A stretch of DNA of 64,000 nt from contig JAQQAL010000017.1 in the NCBI GenBank assembly GCA_028532855.1, positions 1 to 64,000 on the forward strand. Direction: 5' to 3'. This document shows positions 61,021-64,000 of this stretch, one piece after another. Each line of letters begins with the position of its first letter. The stretch's first letter is position 1. Position numbers and translations under genes: made by a program. The notes under the pieces were generated by a model, which ran no database searches, was not told where the DNA came from, and saw only the letters and a list, made by a program, of their open reading frames with translations. The stretch comes from Candidatus Thalassospirochaeta sargassi. GTDB lineage: Bacteria > Spirochaetota > Spirochaetia > UBA9216.

Positions 61021-61800
61021 ATGACCTATACGACTATTAAGACAGAATCAATTGATGAGAATATTGCTGTAATTATTCTAAACAGACCGGAAGCTCTTAA
61101 CACCTTCAATACAACCCTGGCCGAAGAACTCTGGGACGCGCTGGTTTCAGCCAATTCAGACAAGGCTGTTCGAGTAATAATGATAAAAGGCGAAGGACGG
61201 GCTTTCTGCGCAGGAATAGATGTAAAAGAGCTTGAAGGGAAATCCGGCCTCGATTATGAGAGGTGGATTAAACGAATGGAGCGTCCACTGCATGGTATTT
61301 CATCTTTGTCAAAACCAGTTATAGCCATGCATCATGGAGTAGCCGCAGCGAACGGAATGGGGCTTGTGGCATCTTCTGATCTTGTAATCTCAGCCGATAC
61401 AGCCAGAATGGGTTTAACAGCAATAAACGTAGGCCTCAACTGCATTGGACCAGTAATTCCTGTTTCAAGATGTATCGGTCGGAAGAGAGCTCTTGAACTG
61501 TTGTTCACAGGAAGATTACTGAATGCGGAGGAAGCCATGGCTATGGGACTGGTAAATAAGGTAGTCCCCGAAGCGAAGCTTGAAACAGACGCTTTGAATT
61601 GGGCAAGGGAATTAGCGGCCAAGAGCCCCGTCGCAATGCGGATTGCAAAGACTGCTTTCTACACCGCTGAAGATATGAGTTATGATAAGCAGTTCGCCTA
61701 TATGAATGAAGCCTTTGCCCGCCTCTGTTCTACAGAAGATGCAAAGGAAGGGGTCAGAGCATTTTTTGAAAAGAGGGACCCTGACTGGAACGGAAGGTAA
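61021..61800 (+). CDS. Crotonase-fold enoyl-CoA hydratase/isomerase-family protein
   Basis: A 259-residue crotonase-fold protein. Oxyanion-hole segments are GEGRAFCAGIDVKEL and VAAANGMGLVASSDLVIS, followed by GRKRALELLFTGRLLNAEEA and KSPVAMRIAKTAFY. The two catalytic glutamates of enoyl-CoA hydratase are missing: the 'GGGcEL' position is GMGL and the 'PEI' position is TAIN. It therefore is probably not a simple hydratase, but an isomerase, thioesterase or other crotonase chemistry. It is monocistronic. The TTGGAG site 5 bases before ATG supports the start. Confidence 0.87.
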   Translation: MTYTTIKTESIDENIAVIILNRPEALNTFNTTLAEELWDALVSANSDKAVRVIMIKGEGRAFCAGIDVKELEGKSGLDYERWIKRMERPLHGISSLSKPVIAMHHGVAAANGMGLVASSDLVISADTARMGLTAINVGLNCIGPVIPVSRCIGRKRALELLFTGRLLNAEEAMAMGLVNKVVPEAKLETDALNWARELAAKSPVAMRIAKTAFYTAEDMSYDKQFAYMNEAFARLCSTEDAKEGVRAFFEKRDPDWNGR

Positions 61801-62163
61801 TAAAACTGCGTCCCTTACGCTCAGAGCATACATGGCTGCTATCTTCTCCCGGCATAGGGATATTTTACACAAATCATAAACGGGGCTGTAACACTCACTG
61901 ATTTAGAGTCGGCATATAGTCCCTTGCTGCAGTACTGCAATTTACTTCAAGTTTCCACATTCAGGTTGAATATGCATTAAAACGAGTGCAGTCAGCCAGG
62001 ATGTTAATGTCAGCTTAAAGGCTATCTCAATAATTACTAAAAAACAGGATGTAGAAATGATTACAAAACAGCTGAACAGTGAAATGCATGTCAAAAAGTC
62101 TATACAGTTAATACTCTTTTCTTCCGTAAAATAAAATATAGACTAATATAATGGAGTATTGAT
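61801..62163. other. 363-base intergenic region, no gene
   Basis: Between the crotonase gene and the zinc-ribbon gene, both plus strand. It holds a short perfect palindrome TGCAGTACTGCA at about 61929 and an open stretch of 25 codons (62057-62134) without a convincing ribosome-binding site. TAATATAAT near 62144 may be the -10 of the zinc-ribbon gene. Nothing else is recognised. Confidence 0.5.
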
Positions 62164-62346
62164 ATGGATAAACAGATCGAAGCCACTTGTGATGTCTGTC
62201 GTAACCTATATAGAGCCACAAGAAGGAAGCATTACTGTCCTCATTGCAATAAATATTTTTATGTTTGCAATCGATGTCATGAGAAAGGCGCTCATTGTCC
62301 CTATTGCGGTGTTCCCTTGAAAAGGAAGGCTGAGCCCCTTAAATAG
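62164..62346 (+). CDS. Small zinc-ribbon protein
   Basis: A 60-residue protein with four CxxC knuckles: Cys9-Cys12 (ATCDVC), Cys25-Cys28 (YCPHC), Cys35-Cys38 (VCNRC) and Cys45-Cys48 (HCPYCGVP). This allows two zinc sites in a double zinc-ribbon. GGAG lies 7 bases before the ATG, and the frame is clean. Such small ribbons bind RNA, DNA or protein; the target is unknown. It is convergent with the beta-CASP nuclease gene, with 71 bases between. Confidence 0.8.
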   Translation: MDKQIEATCDVCRNLYRATRRKHYCPHCNKYFYVCNRCHEKGAHCPYCGVPLKRKAEPLK

Positions 62347-62417
62347 AGCATACTTTAAGAATATAAAAAAGACTTCCTTTTAAAGCTTATTTCCCGCTGT
62401 TTCACCCCGGGTGGCGA

Positions 62418-63803
62418 TCAATTAAGTTCTACCGCAATTCCGGCAACCTGAATGTGAGTTTCATATCCTTTCTGATTCAATAGCTCCGCGAAACTTTCCA
62501 TAACTCTCTTTTCGCCGTGAATCAGATGAATCCGTTTCGGTTTTTCAATGAAAGCATCAATCCAGCCCAGCAGTTCATCACGGTCGGCATGTGCCGAGAA
62601 GGCGTGAATACGCTCAATATGAGCCTTAACCCTGAAAATATCTCCCATCATACGCACCTCATCAGCCCCGTCCAGCAGATGCCGGCCTAGAGTACCCTCA
62701 GCCTGGTAACCAACAAATAGCACAGTATTTCTCGGATCCCATATACCGTGCTTCAGATGGTGGCGAATGCGGCCGCCGGTACACATTCCGCTGCCGGCAA
62801 TAATAATTGCCGGTTCCTTCAGTTTGTTCAATGCCATCGAGTCTTCAGTTTTCGGGGTACATACTAATTCAGGAAATTTGAATGGAGTATCCTTACGGGC
62901 CCGGGCATCTTCATCGTAGATCTCGGGGTGATCATGAAAGACCTCAGTAACCTTGATAGCCAGCGGACTATCGAGATAGATCTTAATATTTGGAAAGTCG
63001 GGCTTCTCATGAATCAGTTCGCTCAGAGTATATAGCAGCTCCTGCGTCCGCTCAAGAGCAAAGCTGGGAATAAGCAGCTTGCCGCCCCGCTCATATGTTT
63101 CTTTAATATGGTGAAAAAGGCTCTCCTTGCGCGGTTCCGGCTCTTTGTGCAATCTGTCGCCATAGGTAGTCTCTATAAATACATAATCGGCCCGGGGTAT
63201 AATGCTGGGGTCTTCTATAATCGGCACATTCCACTGTCCCAGATCACCGGAAAAAATTACCGTTTTGGTTGCATTACCCTCTGTTACAAAGAGCTGCACA
63301 ATTGATGAACCTATGATATGACCGGCATCTCTCAGGATAAACCTCAGCTCAGGAGAAATCTCTACGCTGCTATCGTATTCAGTTCGACGAATCGATTCCA
63401 GTACAGCTGGAACATCATCTCTTGTGTAAAGCGGTTCACGCGGCTCGAAGCCCCTGCGTTCCCTGCGCCGGTTCTCGTGTTCGGTGTCCTTTTCCTGAAT
63501 AAAGGCAGAATCCATCAACATTGCCGAAAGCAGATCAGCTGTGGCGGGGTTCGTGTAGATAGAACCCGAAAAACCATACCTGGTAAGCTTCGGCAGCAAT
63601 CCGCAGTGATCAATGTGACCGTGAGTAAGGATCAGAAAATCAATTGTCGCCGGATCAAATTCAAAGGGGGCATAGTTTCTCCGGTTAAGATTCTTGCTTC
63701 CCTGAAACATGCCGCAATCTATAAGAAAACGGTGACCATTGGTTTCTACAAGATGACATGAGCCTGTTACTGTCTCAGCAGCCCCATAACTGGTTACTTT
63801 CAT
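62418..63803 (-). CDS. MBL-fold/beta-CASP RNA nuclease (CPSF-like)
   Basis: A 461-residue metallo-beta-lactamase nuclease with a beta-CASP insert and RMMBL C-terminus. Zinc motifs: THGHIDHCG near residue 60, DAGHIIGSS, and the aspartate of FSGDLGQ. Beta-CASP motifs: IETTYGDR, PSFALERTQELLYTL, ILAGSGMCTGGRI-like (IIIAGSGMCTGGR), and FSAHADRDELLGWI. Bacterial members of this type act as RNA exo- or endonucleases in RNA processing. The ATG is preceded by a GGAGAAG site. It is the last complete gene, and 84 bases separate it from a partial gene on the same strand. Confidence 0.93.
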   Translation of the reverse strand: MKVTSYGAAETVTGSCHLVETNGHRFLIDCGMFQGSKNLNRRNYAPFEFDPATIDFLILTHGHIDHCGLLPKLTRYGFSGSIYTNPATADLLSAMLMDSAFIQEKDTEHENRRRERRGFEPREPLYTRDDVPAVLESIRRTEYDSSVEISPELRFILRDAGHIIGSSIVQLFVTEGNATKTVIFSGDLGQWNVPIIEDPSIIPRADYVFIETTYGDRLHKEPEPRKESLFHHIKETYERGGKLLIPSFALERTQELLYTLSELIHEKPDFPNIKIYLDSPLAIKVTEVFHDHPEIYDEDARARKDTPFKFPELVCTPKTEDSMALNKLKEPAIIIAGSGMCTGGRIRHHLKHGIWDPRNTVLFVGYQAEGTLGRHLLDGADEVRMMGDIFRVKAHIERIHAFSAHADRDELLGWIDAFIEKPKRIHLIHGEKRVMESFAELLNQKGYETHIQVAGIAVELN

Positions 63804-63887
63804 TCACTTCTCCTTCCCTGCAGCAGCTTAATACAACGAATTGTTCATTTCCACATGAGTGAATTATAATATGATTTTTGTGAAAGA

Positions 63888-64000
63888 TCATTGCGTTAAA
63901 TCAGGAAAAGTCTTTTCGAGGGTTTTAATAGTTAATTCAGGTTCCGCTTGTATACCGCAATATGCGGTTCTCCTTTTGGATTTGATAAAATTACAAACCT
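63888..64000 (-). CDS. C-terminal end of an unidentified protein (cut by window end)
   Basis: The minus strand is open from the window edge to a TGA at 63888 and encodes about 37 residues ending RRTAYCGIQAEPELTIKT and then FPDLTQ. The residue mix looks protein-like, with no low complexity. It lies in line with the nuclease gene, so it may be its upstream neighbour. The family cannot be recognised from this fragment, and chance openness is possible. Confidence 0.4.
   Translation of the reverse strand, partial: VCNFIKSKRRTAYCGIQAEPELTIKTLEKTFPDLTQ

Noticed and set aside
61926-61942. Perfect 12-bp palindrome TGCAGTACTGCA
   Set aside because: Short, alone, far from any start, and not repeated elsewhere in the window.
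62057-62134. 25-codon open frame MITKQLNSEMHVKKSIQLIL...
   Set aside because: No ribosome-binding site and no recognisable feature; likely chance.
1-64000. CRISPR arrays, tRNAs, rRNA, intact insertion sequences
   Set aside because: No regularly spaced repeats, tRNA-like cloverleaf, rRNA sequence or transposase gene was recognised by eye; a covariance-model scan was not possible here.

Overview
The window reads as a stretch of chromosome from a Gram-negative, free-living bacterium, most likely a spirochaete. This is an inference from gene style: many lipoproteins with relaxed lipoboxes, TPR/transglutaminase envelope proteins, split carbohydrate operons with lipoprotein sugar-binding proteins, and RND/TolC and usher genes that require an outer membrane. 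No rRNA, tRNA or ribosomal-protein gene is present to confirm it. No CRISPR array, intact insertion sequence or prophage was seen.

Layout. 1-1.5 kb: the 5' part of hypB (minus) and a divergent TetR regulator share a 17-bp-arm palindrome; a DUF1801 protein follows. 1.6-15.1 kb: one overlapping operon of nine genes (radC, TPR protein, small lipoprotein, TolC-like channel, membrane-fusion lipoprotein, two Ig-like lipoproteins, two RND pumps). 15.0-15.7 kb: a Popeye-like membrane protein with a cyclic-nucleotide-binding fold. 15.9-20.6 kb: a compact chaperone-usher pilus operon. 20.6-26.5 kb: a histidine kinase with a degenerate receiver, a HAD phosphatase, a MATE/MarR pair with clear operators, and a DEAD-box helicase.

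26.5-34.0 kb: a uroporphyrinogen-decarboxylase-like (corrinoid/methyltransferase superfamily) neighbourhood with two full URO-D-like genes, a CobW GTPase, an aldose-epimerase-like protein, a PQQ-type sugar dehydrogenase, an intact AraC regulator, and a chimera in which an AraC gene has been fused to the C-terminal third of a third URO-D-like gene. 34.1-39.8 kb: a LacI-controlled sugar/polyol operon (lyxose-isomerase-like, PfkB kinase, mannitol-1-phosphate-dehydrogenase-like, GPH symporter) with an operator just before lacI.

39.9-51.0 kb: the most interesting region. An ABC sugar importer (no ATPase gene), an amidohydrolase, a fucose-isomerase-like enzyme, a YihQ-like GH31 glycosidase, a ROK repressor, a split transketolase and an RpiB-like isomerase appear to share one operator, CTTAC-N5-GTAAG, found at four promoters. 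The set matches the logic of transketolase-type sulfoglycolysis (breakdown of sulfoquinovose from plant sulfolipid): no sugar kinase lies between isomerase and transketolase, and the RpiB-like protein has lost its phosphate-sugar residues. One sulfonate-contact residue of the GH31 enzyme is changed, so the substrate is unproved.

51.1-58.9 kb: a giant Ig-repeat lipoprotein of about 1,900 residues with an unusual C-terminal domain, paired with a barrel/transglutaminase/TPR protein. 59.0-64.0 kb: an M29 aminopeptidase, a C_GCAxxG_C_C protein, a crotonase-fold protein lacking both hydratase glutamates, a 60-residue zinc-ribbon protein, a beta-CASP RNA nuclease, and the end of an unidentified gene.
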